From Tipula vernalis (taxonomy: Eukaryota > Arthropoda > Insecta > Diptera > Tipulidae), in NCBI GenBank assembly GCA_958295665.1, contig OY282559.1, positions 131,667,241 to 131,731,240 of the forward strand: a stretch of 64,000 nt of DNA. Reading direction: 5' to 3'. Positions 43,433 to 57,298 of the stretch are shown piece by piece. The notes under the pieces were generated by a model. The model saw nothing but the letters and a program-made list of their open reading frames with translations, was not told where the DNA came from and did not search any database. The position numbers were made by a program, and so were the translations under genes. The first letter of the stretch is position 1. Every line of letters begins with the position of its first letter.

Positions 43433-44360
43433 CTATTGGAACCATTTCGAGCTACTTATGTAGTGCAAGATGTCTCGCACTTTAATATTTTCGAGATCCG
43501 AGAGGCAGTCCTTCCTGAACTTACCCAAGTGTTTGTGCCTTCTGAGTGCCAATGCTGGACACGAGCAAAAGAAGTGGACCAACGTCTCTTCCTCTTCTTC
43601 GTCCAAGCAGCTTCTGCAGAAGTCATTTGCCTCCAGACCCAGCCTTCTTGCATGTTCTCCCAAAAGGCTGTGTGTCCCGTGAGAATTCCTACGACCGTTC
43701 TTAATTCACGTCTGCGTAGGGATATTAATACCGTAGTGCGCGTGAGGGTGTTAGACTAGCTTTCTTTCCCTGAGGATAGCGCCTGCTTCCCAAGTGCTTG
43801 TCTCAGCGCTGTAATAGGCCTCCCCAGACTTGCCCTTTCCGGTTGCAGCTGGAGAGTCGTACCATGCCTTGCAAGTTCATCCACCATGAAGTTCCCCATG
43901 ACGCCCGAGTGACCTGGGACCCAGATTACCTGAATATTGATATGCTCACCCATCTCATTTAGAGATGAGTGACAACTCAACGCCACCCGTGACGCCAAAG
44001 ACACCGATTCTAACGATGGATAGCCGCTTGACTGTCCACATAGATTGCGATATCATCTGAGGATACCACATTATGTTTCATCCACGTCATGACCTCCTCA
44101 ATCGCTACGACTTCAGCATGGTACACGCTGCAGTAATTAAAAAGTCGAATAGAAATGTTTACATTTAATTTGTCACAGAATACTCCAGCTCCTACTTTGC
44201 CGTCTAGCTTGGAGCCATCTGTGAAAAATTGCAACGCTTCGGCTTCCGATAACGGTCTATCGCTCCAGGATTCCCTTGAAGGGAAGGAGGTCCGAAATCG
44301 CTTCTCGAAGCGTAAAGTAGGTTTAGTGTAGTCAAGATTCGCCAGCTCATCCTTCAACAA
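43433..44360 (-). pseudogene. LOA-like RNase H and C-terminal Cys/His region
   Basis: RNase H pieces show the catalytic pattern: LQFFTDGSKLDGKVGAGVFC (D), YHAEVVAIEEV (E), IYVDSQAAI (D), and NIQVIWVPGHSGVMGN in the next frame. The last frame (43663-43433) has GEHARRLGLEANDFCRSC and ETLVHFFCSCPAL, a C-x2-C-H-C motif typical of the end of I/LOA-type ORF2. At least three frameshifts occur. Confidence 0.82.
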
Positions 44361-45626
44361 TCTAACGATAGTAGAGTGTCTTGTACAGCCGTATTTGCCG
44401 CCATCTGTTTGCTAAAAATGGCGTCCGGAAGAAGGTGCAACATAACCTCTAAGGCACTTGTCGGTGTCGACCTCAATGCGCCGCTAACAAGCATACAGGC
44501 TGTTATTTGCATCATCTCAATCTTACTTTTATATGTTACCTTGTCCGGAGCTGGCCACCAAACACCCACCCCGTACATGAGTACAGGTCTCACTACAGCG
44601 GTGTAAAGCCTGTGTACCAGCTCCGGCTTCAGACCCCATCTATCACCAATGGCGTTCCAACAGGAGTACAAAGCTATAGTAGCTTTGTTTATTCTCTCCA
44701 ACATATTGGGCCTCCAACTAAGCTTACTGTCTAATATAATGCCCAGATATTTAGCTCTATCAGTAAAAGCAAGTCTCGTGCCATTTAAGGTAGGAGGGAC
44801 AACTACAGGCATTTTATATTTCTTAGTGAAGAGTACCAGCTCTGTCTTGGACGGGTTAATACCAAGTCCACATTTTGCCAGCCCATTTCGTAACGATGGT
44901 AAGCGCATTCTGCATTACGTCTAAAATCGTGCCCAGGAATTTCCCGGTAACAGCTACGGCAACGTCATCTGCGTAAGCGATAACTTCAATACCCTCTATC
45001 TTCAATTCTAGTAGTAACCCGTTTACCACTATGTTCCAGAGAAGAAGGGACAGAACCCCCTCTGCGGGGTTCCCCTAGTTACTCGCCTTTTGATGGTGGA
45101 GTCCCTCAACTTCGAGCTAACAGTTCTGCTTCCTAGCATATAATTGATTAACTTTCTCAGAGGAACGTCCACCTCCAAAAATGAGAATCCCTCCTTGATT
45201 GCCTCCGCTTTCACATTACTAAAGGCGCTCTCTATATCCAGAAAAGCCACCAAACAGAATTCCTTCGAATTAATTGATTTCTCAATCGTACACACCAAGG
45301 CGCGCAGTGTCCACAGATCTACCATTTGTGTACGTATGCTGAGACGGTGCCCACCTCCTGGCTCCTATTTTATCTCTGATGTATACATCCAGCAGCCTTT
45401 CCAAGGTTTTCAAAAGAAAGTATATTAGAGTTATTGGTCTTAGGTCCTTAGGATAGACATGTGGGCTTTTGCCTGCTTTCGGTATAAACACCACATTGAC
45501 CTCCGTCCAGTACCTAGGAATATAGCCCAACTTCAAACACCCTTTAAATATAGCTTTCCGGTAGGGAAGAATAATTACTGAGTTGTTTTGCAGTTCCGCT
45601 GGTATAGTTTGATCCGGACCATCCAT
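44354..45626 (-). pseudogene. LOA-like reverse transcriptase
   Basis: The pieces cover VVFIPKAGKSPHVYPKDLRP, LTIL-type motif 2 (ITLIYFLLKTLERLLDVYI), FLDIESAFSNV (motif A), RGTPQR, and AYADDVAV with catalytic YADD at 44964-44975. The C-terminal RT part has GLGINPSKTELVLFTKKYK, RAKYLGIILDSKLSW and MYGVGVWWPAPDKV. Frame changes occur at about 45300, 45050 and 44930. Confidence 0.85.
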
Positions 45627-46829
45627 TTAAATGGTTTAAAACCCCTAGGTGCCACCAACAGGTCTTTAAAACTCCCTGGGAAATGTGTCTCGAAGAGAAG
45701 CTTCAAAGATTCTCCACTAGAAGCTGTCCAAGATCCGTCCGGTTTTATCAAAAAACTGGGACTAGCTGTACTTTTGGAAAGAATCCTCCTAAGGCGGGAG
45801 GTTTCGGATACCTCTTCCATTTTATCAGAGAAGATTCTCCAAGACCTCCTGTGTGCCTTTCTTAATTCTTTCTTATAAATTTCGAGTTTCTCCTTATAGG
45901 AGCCCCAATCCAGAGCCCCCCTTGTATTTTTGGCTCTATTAAAGGCTGTCCTACAAGCCTTACGATAGATTCTCACTTCTCTGGACCACCATACCGGTTT
46001 TTGCCTACCCCTAGGCTTAGCCAGTGGGCAGGCAGCACGAAAGGATCGGTTGAATGCCCTAGTAAAGCTAGCCACCATGTCCTCCAGCTCCCCAACGGTC
46101 GTCGGGGGCTCCAGAACCTTCGACGGCAACAAATCCTCCAATAATTTCCCATATTTGCTCCAGTTGGACCTTCTAGGGTTCCTAAACGCTTCCCGGGTAG
46201 CACGGTAAATATCGAGGTTCTAGGTTGAATATCGATGATCCGAAAAGGAGTGTTCTAAGCAGAAGAATAATTTTTGAGGCAATGGTCACATCTAGAACCT
46301 TCTGCCTCTTACCGGGTTCCCGCCCAATATTATCCACTGAAAGGTTATTACTCATCAAATAATCAAAAAGTGACTCACCTCTTTCATTAATGTCCGTGCT
46401 TCCCCAGATAGTATGATGCGCATTAGCATCCATTCCCAGTACCACACTTATCTTTGATTGTTCCGCTTCACGGATCAGCTCCTCCAGGTTATCCGGAAGA
46501 ACCTCCTTCTCCCGGTCCATGTAGGCTGAAACTAGCCAGAATCTACAAGTGCCTACTTCCAGGCTAACTGCAGTAGTGTCACCATTGTTGTATTGAGATA
46601 GAAGGAAATTATTAATATTATTTTTCTCAAGAATACAAGATCTGATCTTCCCAGACTTACTAGAGGATATAATTTTGTACCCCTTGGTTCTGAGGCCACA
46701 GATCCAGTCGATGTTAATCCAAGGTTCTTGGATTAGTATCACATCCTCACAGGAACTAGTCAGCCTGAGGAGTAGAGCTGCTGAAGCAGCCTTAGAATGG
46801 TGAAGGTTAATTTGAGTTATCTTAATCAT
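45575..46829 (-). pseudogene. LOA-like endonuclease and linker
   Basis: The frame from 46829 begins MIKITQINLHHSKAASAALL, then DVILIQEPWI, LVSAYMDRE and VVLGMDANAHHTIWGSTDIN. This is an apurinic-like endonuclease with its catalytic D-A-N-A-H-H block. The Ser-Asp-His terminal block is lost to a frameshift near 46190. The following frame (46141-45575) is the basic linker to the RT. Confidence 0.82.
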
Positions 46830-47017
46830 ACCCTTTTAACATTAACCTACCTCTATGGTATATTTCTTCAACCGCAGGAATATTATTTCTCGGTATTTTG
46901 GGATGCGTCGGATTCGCGCGTGTTGCTAACCCTCATACCCTCTGTAGAGGACTTGTTAGTGCCCCCATCTGGCTGGGCTGCCGACATCATCTTCTATCGG
47001 TACACCAGCCCCTTCGC

Positions 47018-47536
47018 TTATGTGCCCCTCCTTATCTGCCAAGTGAATCCTTGCCAGACCGGGAGAGCTGGATTCACTCTTCCCCTACCCTTACCTTCTC
47101 CTCCCGTAGTGCTGGTACCCCCTTCAGGCCTGGGCGGGTTGCCACCATCCTCCGGTTGGCCTCCCGTACGCGCTTCCGCCCCATTAATTTTTATATTCCG
47201 CTTTCTGTCAACTACTTCCACCTCGTCCTGCGACCGCTGTCTTTTCAACACATGGTCCCTTTCCGAGCTTCCGCAGCCCACAGTGCTCCTTGCCCAATCT
47301 ACCGATGTTCTCTGTTCTTTGAGAGAGCGGCGATTTCTATTTCGCCTTTTCGCCAGAGGAATGTCTCTCGTCCCACTCCCCTGTGCTGCGTTGGTACCGC
47401 TAACTCCCAGGACTGGTGCCTTAGAGTCAACCACATTTGCAACCTTAGAGGTACCTCCCTTCGCTGATACCAGCTTTTGAGGAGAGCCGGTGACCTTGTT
47501 TTTATTATTGTTTGATTTTTCCATTATGATTCCCAC
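47018..47536 (-). pseudogene. LOA-like ORF1, truncated
   Basis: The 172 codons from MGIIMEKSNNNKNK are basic and low in hydrophobic residues (DIPLAKRRNRNRRSLKEQR; GGQPEDGGNPPRPEGGTSTT). The central domain and zinc knuckles expected of ORF1 are absent. Only about 190 bases separate the stop from ORF2, so ORF1 has probably suffered an internal deletion. Confidence 0.6.
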
Positions 47537-47807
47537 GAGTATCGGAGAAATAAAGGTCCGCCTGCGCAGAGACCCGTATACTCAGGTAAGACTAATACCA
47601 ACTAGAGGTCGCCAGGTATCCAGAGGGCTCCGGTCACGACAGGGCTTTGTTAAATGGGCCCCCAGCCTGGCAGATCGTTAGCACGGGCCGCTTTACACCT
47701 TAATCCGGCCCATTTGCCATCATTTAGCGTAATCCGCCTTATACCTAGATTCCTTATTAACACCCGCTCAATGATCGTGGACCCGGAGGCGACGGCAATT
47801 AAAAGGC

Positions 47808-47820
47808 AATAATATTGTTA
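47808..47820. repeat. TSD of LOA-like copy iii, right
   Basis: Exact repeat of the 13 bases at 43339-43351. Confidence 0.88.
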
Positions 47821-48922
47821 AATAAATAAAAATTTTAATACTAAAACATTAGAACTAAATTACAATATTAATTGTGTTGTGATCTTTAACAATAAAATAA
47901 TTGGGATAACCCTAATCCACTCAGTGAATGCATAAATTGTTTGGTATTCCCGCTCGGTACCACTACAGAGGTAAAAAATTCGTTTTCCTACAAAAAGGGT
48001 GAAAAGTAGGTTTTCTTCTTTGCTTTCCAACGAGAGACTAACTAATTTTCCGCATTAATCGAATTATTTTTTTAAATTTACATAAATCAAATTCGATTTT
48101 TACTTATAATACTAAATCTAATCCATTTTTACCAAAGCAATACACTTAATATAAAACAGTTTTGTTTTCGTCTATTAAATTTAAAAAAACGCATCGATTG
48201 TTCAGTTAAATAATACTGTTACTTGTCCTTTAGCGTGTAACAAAGGGGATCAAAAATCCAAACCAATACCAAATTTTATATTTTATTGGTGATCTCGTTT
48301 CAAAATTTGTAATCTTTTGCAAGTTAGTAGTGTAAAATTGGTCCCATAACAGATTGCAATTGTAACAGGTATTGTGATAAATTAACCCAAATGGCCTTCT
48401 GAATAAAACAATTTAAATTTTAGGTTATGACTATTAAATTATAATGAATTGAATAATATACAGTTAGAAATTTCGTATGCTCTACAAATGTTTTTTCTCA
48501 AGAAACCAAGTTTTGTTTCCCGCGATGAATATCGATTCTCGAGGATTCGAGGTTTTTACATTTCGTCTCGTGTACCTCGGGAATTTAGACTGATTCTCTC
48601 TTCGATTTTGTAATCAAAATGCTCTGTATACGCTATACTGGTAAAATCATTCAATAACACAGAGGATCAATTCGATTTTAATGTATCAAAAAACCATTAC
48701 AAGGAAAATTTAAGGCAGATACGCGTTCGGGCTTTCCGGCTTGGAATTTCTCGAGAAATGAGGTTTAACAATAATTTTAAAGTCTCAAGAATTCTCGAGA
48801 CAGGAATTGAGAGAAGAGAGATTGTAATCTCTAATTACAGTTTAGTAGTTTTGCTTAGAAATTAGTATTCACCCCCTTTGGCTTGTAGAAACACTGACTC
48901 TTGCAGCACTTAAGGCGAACAG
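47821..48922. other. Non-coding stretch left of the BEL element
   Basis: No ORF with family features. The segment 48470-48920 is less A/T-rich and has three TCTCGAG-type sites (48536, 48750, 48792) and the small inverted repeat agattgtaatct near 48820. Confidence 0.35.
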
Positions 48923-49405
48923 TGTATATTATCATCACCTAAAATCAAAACAAATCGAATTTATATTTAACATAATTTATTTATTCAAATTACTTACTAG
49001 ATCCATTTATTATTGTTATTAATTTTGACAGATAACAATATTTCAAGTACCCTTTCTAATTGTATAATTCAGTACCTTTTTATATTAAAGTCATATTTAG
49101 AAACTTACCTTAATAATTATTAGTACCTTTTCTGATTTGCATTATATAATTTAGTACCTTTTTTAGTACAATGTACGCAACCAAGATACACAAATAAAAA
49201 ACTTTGTTCTACCTCTTTGTTTTGGGATTTCGCAGAGAACACATCAATCTTAAAACTTAAATAAAATTGTATTTTTAATTACAACGGAGTTGCGCGAATT
49301 ACAACGGATTTGTTTACCACCACAACCATCACAATTTCATCTGGAAGTTCTGCCTAAAGGATCCAACAAGCCATCACCGGTATAAAGCATACCTAGATTT
49401 ATACA
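48923..49405 (+). repeat. 5' LTR of the BEL/Pao element
   Basis: 483 bp, starting TGTATATTATC and ending TTTATACA, with short inverted ends TGTATA/TATACA. Both its outer parts recur at 61033-61149. Confidence 0.85.
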
Positions 49406-49412
49406 TATTTAT

Positions 49413-49430
49413 TGGTCCTTCGAGCCGGAT
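49413..49430 (+). promoter_or_regulatory. Primer-binding site, tRNA-Tyr type
   Basis: TGGTCCTTCGAGCCGGAT lies seven bases after the 5' LTR. Its complement reads as the 3' end of an insect tyrosine tRNA (acceptor strand TCGAAGGA then CCA, pairing with a 5' end CCTTCGA). The identification relies on recalled tRNA sequence. Confidence 0.8.
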
Positions 49431-49891
49431 GTTGGATAATTCGTAAGCAGAAACCCACCACCACGTGCAAATTGTCACCAACGCCATATTGAGACGCCAC
49501 TCAAAAAACATTAAGTATAACATTTTTACTTTATTATTTACCATTTTTCCCATCATATCCCATCATTTCATTTACCATTATTACATTTTCTGGTTTAATA
49601 AAATATCAGTACGAACAAATTTCTTTCAATTTTTTTTGTTGTTGTGTAAATACTTGCGAACATTTGGTTAATTTTTTCTCATGGTGCAATCGTTCATTTA
49701 CGAAAATTTATTTTCATTGTTAATCTTCTCAATTGGGTAAAATTAGTTAAGTGCGAAAATCATTCTACTTGTCGTAAAACTTCGAGCTAAAATTACTTAA
49801 GTTCATTACATTCCCGAAACGAACAAGTTATAAGTAAGAAAATAAGTGAAGTGAAAAGTGAAAAAAAAAATAATAATAATAATAATAAAAG
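49431..49891 (+). other. BEL/Pao leader
   Basis: Non-coding, with an A-rich and AAT-repeat stretch (about 49860-49890) just before the gag start. Confidence 0.6.
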
Positions 49892-50974
49892 GTGAAAATG
49901 CCTCCGAAAATTGATCAATACCTCCGTCGACGTGAAACAACGTTAAACCAAATAAAGGTGATTCAAACCTACGCCGATCAATTAACAGACGGATCGCAGG
50001 ATATAATGAGTGTTAAGGTACGGGCTGAAAAACTACAAGCATTAATGGAAACCTTTGCTGAAGCCGAAGACGAAATTTTTGCGAGGGACCCAGAAGCTAT
50101 ATCGGAAGCGCCGCAATGTGACGATATATACTACTCAGCAATCGCTAAATTAAACCGATGGTTACACGAGGAACACCAGAAAACCTTAAGCCAAAACATT
50201 TCAATTGCAGCTAATAATGACACCACTGGAAATATGAACCGATCACAACGTGAAATCAGGTTACCGAGAATAACGCTACCAACGTTTGATGGAAAATACC
50301 AAGAATGGCAGTCGTTTCATGACATGTTCATCGCAACCGTGCACGACAATTCGAATTTATCAAGCGTACAGAAATTCCAATACCTCAAAGGCGCACTAAC
50401 AGGAGAAGCAAGTACATCCATACGACACCTCGCTATTACCGAAAATAATTATATGGAAGCGTATCAGAAGTTGGTTAAAAGGTACAGTAAAAAGAAATTA
50501 ACAATAAACTCTTATATCAAATCTTTTGTAGAGCAACCGAAAGTATCAAACGCGTCGGCAAAGCAGCTTCGACAAGTGTGTGACACCTCGGACGAAGTCG
50601 TGCGTGGAATAAGGGCCTTAGGAAATGCTGCAGAAAGTCGTGATCCATGGCTGATATACTTAGTGTTAGCTAAATTGGACGAAGATACCAGTGAGCGTTG
50701 GGCCAATGAAACAACTGATGTAGATTTTCCTACCTGGCAAATGTTTAACGACTTTCTGAACAAACGGGCAGATGCATTAGAACACTGTCAACCAACATCA
50801 AAACCACAATCAAGGCCAACCAACATTCGTACTCATACCGTTTCAATTAAAAGCTGTTCGTTGTGTAATACATCTCACAACCTTTACGAATGCCCAAAGT
50901 TCCAAGAGATGCAGGTCACGGCAAGAAGAGAATTCATGCAAAGGGCAAATCGTTGTTACAATTGCCCCATGTGA
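49892..50974 (+). pseudogene. BEL/Pao Gag
   Basis: The 360-codon frame starts MKMPPKIDQYLRRRETTLNQ, probably using the second Met, two codons in. A coiled-coil-like N-terminus is followed by LPRITLPTFDGKYQEWQSFH and FQYLKGALTGEA, the hallmark blocks of the Pao retrotransposon peptidase-associated gag domain. The first zinc knuckle is CSLCNTSHNLYEC. The second begins RCYNC but is broken by a frameshift at about 50970; its continuation CDSHVVSKC lies in the next frame. Confidence 0.88.
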
Positions 50975-50981
50975 TTCCCAT

Positions 50982-52619
50982 GTGGTTTCTAAATGCAGGT
51001 CCAGAAGATCATGCCGAAAATGTCACAAACGTCACCACACCTTGCTGCATCAGAATTTAACGTCGGACAACATCAAAGAAAACCCAGTAATCAGTTCAGA
51101 TGATAAAAATACCAGTGTTTTAGTTACTTCATCCTGTGAACCCACACAATCATACCGAACAAAATGCTATAAAACAGGATTATTACAAACTGCTCTGGTT
51201 AATGTTCGTGGAGCAAACAATCAATTGTATACTTGCAGGGCGTTGCTGGATTCGGGAAGTTTAGCCTCTTTCATCACGGAAGCATGTGTTCAAAGGCTGG
51301 AATTAAAGCGTACCAACCAACGTATCCTAGTAGAAGGCATTTCATCAGCCAGAGTCGGTACAACTAGAGGAAAGGTGTGGTTGAACATGTCTTCGCGAAC
51401 TCGACCAGAATTGACACTCGACATTGAAACTCTCATTTTACCATCAATTACGTCGCAACAACCAAAAACAACTATCGGTTACCATCACTGGGAAGAATTT
51501 AGTGAACTGGACCTAGCAGATCCGACATTTTATAAGCCAGGCGACATCGACATACTAATTGGCTGTGACCACTACCTGTCGCTTATTCTCGCAGGCCACA
51601 TACCAAGCACAAAAGGCAATCTGATAGCACGTGAAACCGTCCTAAGCTGGATTATATCAGGAACCATAAATGACTGTGAACCATTAAAATTGACAAACCT
51701 TTGTACAGTCATCAACGTCGACCAAACTCTCACCCGATTTTGGGAAATCGAAGATATTAAAACAACCACCCCCCAAACCACACAAGAAATTTATTGTGAA
51801 AAGCATTTTATACATAATTTCAGAAAACAATCCGATGGACGATACGTGGTAGCCCTACCATTTGACCCTGAAGCTGCACCGCTTGGAGAATCGAAAGCAC
51901 AAGCAATCAAACGGCTCCATGCCATTGAACGTCGACTAGCCAGAGATCCAAACCTGAAATTAGAATATATTGAATTTATGAGAGAGTACCAAAAATTAGG
52001 GCACATGGAATGCATACCGAATGCCGAAATAGATATCCCATGGAGCCAGTCATACTACGTTCCACATCATTTCATTTATAAAGACACTAGCATAACCACC
52101 AAGTTGCGAGTGGTCTTTGATGGCTCCGCCAAGACCAAAACCGGCCGGTCATTAAACCAAAACCTGCTAGTTGGACCGCAGATACAGCAGTCTCTTCAGC
52201 AAATCCTGTTACGATTCCGATTTCACCGATACGTCATGACCGCAGATCTGGAAAAAATGTATAGACATATATTAGTAACACGACCGCATACAGAATTCCA
52301 GAGAATAGTATGGAGAGAACAACCAACGGATCCAATTCGAGAATATTGACTTCTCACCGTTACATATGGCACCGCATCAGCATCCTTTTTATCTACCCGA
52401 GTATTGAAACAGATCGCTGATGACAATCGGCACACATTTCCAACGACTGCAACCGTGATCGAGAAAGATTTCTATGTCGACGATTTGATGACGGGCACCG
52501 ATACATTGGAAAAGCTTAAAACGCTAAAGCAAGAACTAACCTCAATAATGAAGCAGTCAGGATTCAACCTCCGTAAATGGCTGTCAAATGGTCTACCTGG
52601 GGTGGGAAAGGGGGCTTAA
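50982..52619 (+). pseudogene. BEL/Pao Pol: protease and reverse transcriptase, N-terminal part
   Basis: After the rest of the zinc-knuckle region (SCRKCHKRHHTLLH) comes the aspartic protease with ALLDSGSLASFI (DSG) and IDILIGCDHY. The RT follows: LRVVFDGSAKTKTGRSLNQN, MTADLEKMYRHI (motif A) and, after a TGA at 52347-52349, LLTVTYGTASAS. The catalytic YVDD is at 52473-52484 (FYVDDLMTG). The sequence ends within LRKWLSNGLPG, where the Jockey element inserted. Confidence 0.9.
52586..52599. repeat. TSD of Jockey copy B, left
   Basis: aaatggtctacctg recurs at 58675-58688. The first three A are ambiguous with the poly(A) tail, so the certain length is 11. Confidence 0.92.
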
Positions 52620-52820
52620 GTAATTGGTCTACAAATAGTCCAAATGTCATCCTCACCTGCACGTGGTGCACCCTGCTAGATAACTAACGAGGCTCTGGCG
52701 ACCGAGACACGGCGGTATAACTGACTATCGAGAATTTAGTAAATGATCTTCTCAAACCAGACCCACTACCAACTCGTGCTGGTCAGAGTGGTAGATGCTT
52801 TATGACCAGTAAAATAAACA

Positions 52821-54253
52821 ATGAGTACAACGGATTCAGGAAATTGTACCCCAGGTGGTAACCCAGCTAATCAGCTGGCAAATCCACCCTCTAACGAGGA
52901 TGGCTCAAAGGATTCTGGGGTGAGCCAATCATTGTTTAACAGCCCTTTAAGGCAACCCAACCCATTTAAACAACAATCCAGGGTGGGTAGATCACCACCA
53001 CCAATAGCGAACACCTTTGAAAGGGATAACGCAGAACTACGCAATAAGATTTACGAAATAGAAAAGTTAACGTTAAATCTTAACAAAGACCTCAAAAACT
53101 TACAGCGAGAAAACAAGGAGTTAAAAGATGCTCTAAATTCAGTAATGTCTGAGAAAAAACCACTAAGATAAACAACACCAATGATCATATAGAGGTTATG
53201 TATGAAACAGACGAGGAAGAACTCAATAGAGAAACGGGATGGATTCTGAACCGTAACAAAAAAAATAAGAAACGTAAGATGAGTAAATCACCACAGATTT
53301 CCCCCCATTCGAAACAATCAGTTGAGCAGCTTCCAACCGGAAGTAGGCACGTGCAACAGGAGGATAAAGCTCAGGTTCCGTCGGAACAGAAACGATCAAG
53401 TAATGAACTCCCAACCGGAAGTAAGAATGTACAACTAGAGAAAAAAGTGCCACGGCCACCTCCAGTAATAATATCTAATTGCAATAATTATCAGAGTATT
53501 AGAAACATCATGGCTTCATGCAAACCAGAAGAGATAAAAGAGTATCTTTTGGAGAAAAAATACAAAATTAAAGAAGTTACACAGCTGCTAAAAAGAGGTG
53601 ACAAAACACCTCTTCCATTATATATGTTGTCTTTTGAAAGAACAGAAGACATTAAAAATATATATGCAATCAGCGAAATACTCCATATGAAAGTGCAAAT
53701 AGAAGCAGTTAAAAAATCTAAGCTGATCCCCCAGTGCAAAAAGTGCCAAGTCTACGGACACACGCAAAACTTTTGTAATAAGGAGCCCAGATGCGTGAAA
53801 TGTGTAGGAAAACACCGTACGGCTGAATGTACGAAACTAAAAGACACCCCACCAAAATGTGTTAACTGTGGAGAGACACACCTAGCCAACTACAGAGGTT
53901 GCATTGTTATAAAAGAGCTGCAAAAAATTCGCAACAAAACAAGGGAAACTTCAATAATTACCAGGCCAGAAATTAACTCAGCCTCAACAAGAATACCTAC
54001 AAATTTAAGGCCACACCAAACATTAATCCAGCCATCAAGAACTAATCCAAATGTAACATTTGCTGATGTACTATCTACTGGAAGTTCGAGAAGACAACAT
54101 AGTTCTCTTTTATTAAATGATTCAAATAATAACCAAACTAATAAAATACTACAAGATATTCTTGATAGACTTAGTTCACAAGAAGAAAAGCAAGAAAAAG
54201 CCCTTATATCAATCCTACAAAGGCTCACTCTACTCGAAAAACATGGCAAATAA
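52821..54253 (+). pseudogene. Jockey copy B ORF1
   Basis: The N-terminus MSTTDSGNCTPGGNPANQLA matches copy A. A frameshift at about 53160-53200 separates the N-terminal 117 codons from the rest (MYETDEEELNRETGW onward). Three zinc knuckles remain: CKKCQVYGHTQNFC, CVKCVGKHRTAEC and CVNCGETHLANYRGC. The central RRM-like domain appears shorter than in copy A. The stop TAA at 54251-54253 overlaps the ORF2 start. Confidence 0.88.
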
Positions 54254-55721
54254 TTTAAAAATTCTTGCATGGAACTGCAATGGTATATTGCAACGACAAA
54301 ATGAAATACAACTATTTCTTGATTTACAAAAAATAGATATATGTTTATTATCTGAAACACACCTTACTACTCAAAGTCATATAAAAATCCGCGGCTACGA
54401 AGTTCACTCAGCAGTTCATCCTAATAATAATGCACGAGGGGGCAGTGCCGTGATTATAAAAAAAGATATTAAATACCATCTGCAACAAAAACTTGAAAGT
54501 GATGAAATACAAGCAATTAGCGTTAGCATTAATACTCGCAACCACAAGTTAGTGGTGTCCGCAATATATTGCCCACCTAGATATAACATCAAAGAGAATG
54601 CTTATACTCAGTTCTTCAAGCAGCTCGGTGAAAAATTTGTAGTCGGGGGTGACTTCAACGCTAAACATACTGACTGGGGATCAAGACTAACCACAACTAA
54701 AGGGAAAGAGCTTCATCAAGCAATAATTAAATACAACTGCAACTGGCATTCTACTGGAAAACCAACTTATTGGCCCAGTGATCAAAATAAAATACCAGAC
54801 CTAATTGACTTCTTTATAACAAGAAAAATCCCGGTTGATTATATACAAGTGCAGGAAGGATTGGACTCCACATCTGACCACTCCTCTATTTTAATGATAA
54901 TAAGTGATACAATAATTACTAATGATAAACAGCCACTGTTAACAAATAAATGTACTGATTGGAAAAGTTCAGGAATGAACTAAACAATAGCATCCTTTTA
55001 AACACACAACTTTCATCAGAAGAAACATTAGAACAGGAGGTGGAGAAGCTCGTCAAGGACATACAGGTAGCGGCGTGGAAAAGTACTAACACAACAAACA
55101 AAAAAATAGCTGGCAAATGCTATCCAATGGAAATTAAATCACTAGTTATAGAGAAGAGAAGTACCCGTAGGGAGTGGCAACGTACACGAGACCCAACCGT
55201 CAAAAATAGATTAAATAATTTAACACAACGAATACGTAGAGAAATAAGGGAATTTAAAAATAAATCAATAAATTCATACCTACAATCTCTCACCTATGAT
55301 AAAGGTAGTGATTATTCATTGTGGAAAGCAACCAAATATTTGAAAAGGCCAGTTATGCATATACCACCAATAAGAACAAATAATGGTCACCTGGCTAAAA
55401 GCAAAGAAAAAAAAGCAGAAAAATTCGCGGATCATCTCGAGCGTACCTTTCAGCCAAATTTAACAACTCTTAACCAACAGGATATATTGTTCGAAAACCA
55501 AACAACTATCCTGAGACAGGAAATTTCATTAACTAATGCTATAGAAGTAAAACAAGTAATAAAGAACCATGTAGTACTTAAAAAATCACCAGGATATGAC
55601 CTGATAACTGGAGAGATTCTAAAACAACTGCCTAATAAAGCTATTAAAAAAATATCGGACATAATTAATGCTTCCTTCAGACTCCGTTATGTCCCTCTAT
55701 CTTGGAAATTTGCGGAAGTGA
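54243..55721 (+). pseudogene. Jockey copy B ORF2, endonuclease and start of RT
   Basis: ATG 54243 gives MANNLKILAWNCNGILQ. The endonuclease motifs VVGGDFNAKHTDWGSR and TSDHSSILM are present. A frameshift near 54965 leads to the second frame (54959-55726), which ends WKFAEV at the LTR insertion. The ATG overlaps the ORF1 end by 11 bases, unlike the one-base gap in copy A. Confidence 0.9.
55718..55721. repeat. TSD of the solo-LTR insertion, left
   Basis: gtga, repeated at 57299-57302. Removing the insert and one copy restores the Jockey codons for AEVIMIPKPG. Confidence 0.85.

Positions 55722-57298
<1,577 letters not shown>

Larger units (their letters stand above)
43352..47807 (-). mobile_element. 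LOA/I-like non-LTR retrotransposon, near full length (copy iii)
   Basis: The 4.46-kb element on the minus strand is bounded by a perfect 13-bp duplication. It has a 5' UTR (47807-47537), a shortened ORF1, and an ORF2 with endonuclease, RT, RNase H and a Cys/His C-terminal domain. The 3' end is ccactccaacctaacct. ORF2 is broken into at least eight frames. It is markedly more G/C-rich than its surroundings. Confidence 0.88.

Noticed and set aside
46797..47480. 227-codon + strand ORF and overlapping 189-codon frame
   Set aside because: They lie antisense to the LOA-like 5' region and ORF1 in G/C-rich DNA, have no domain and no neighbours, and are best seen as shadow frames.
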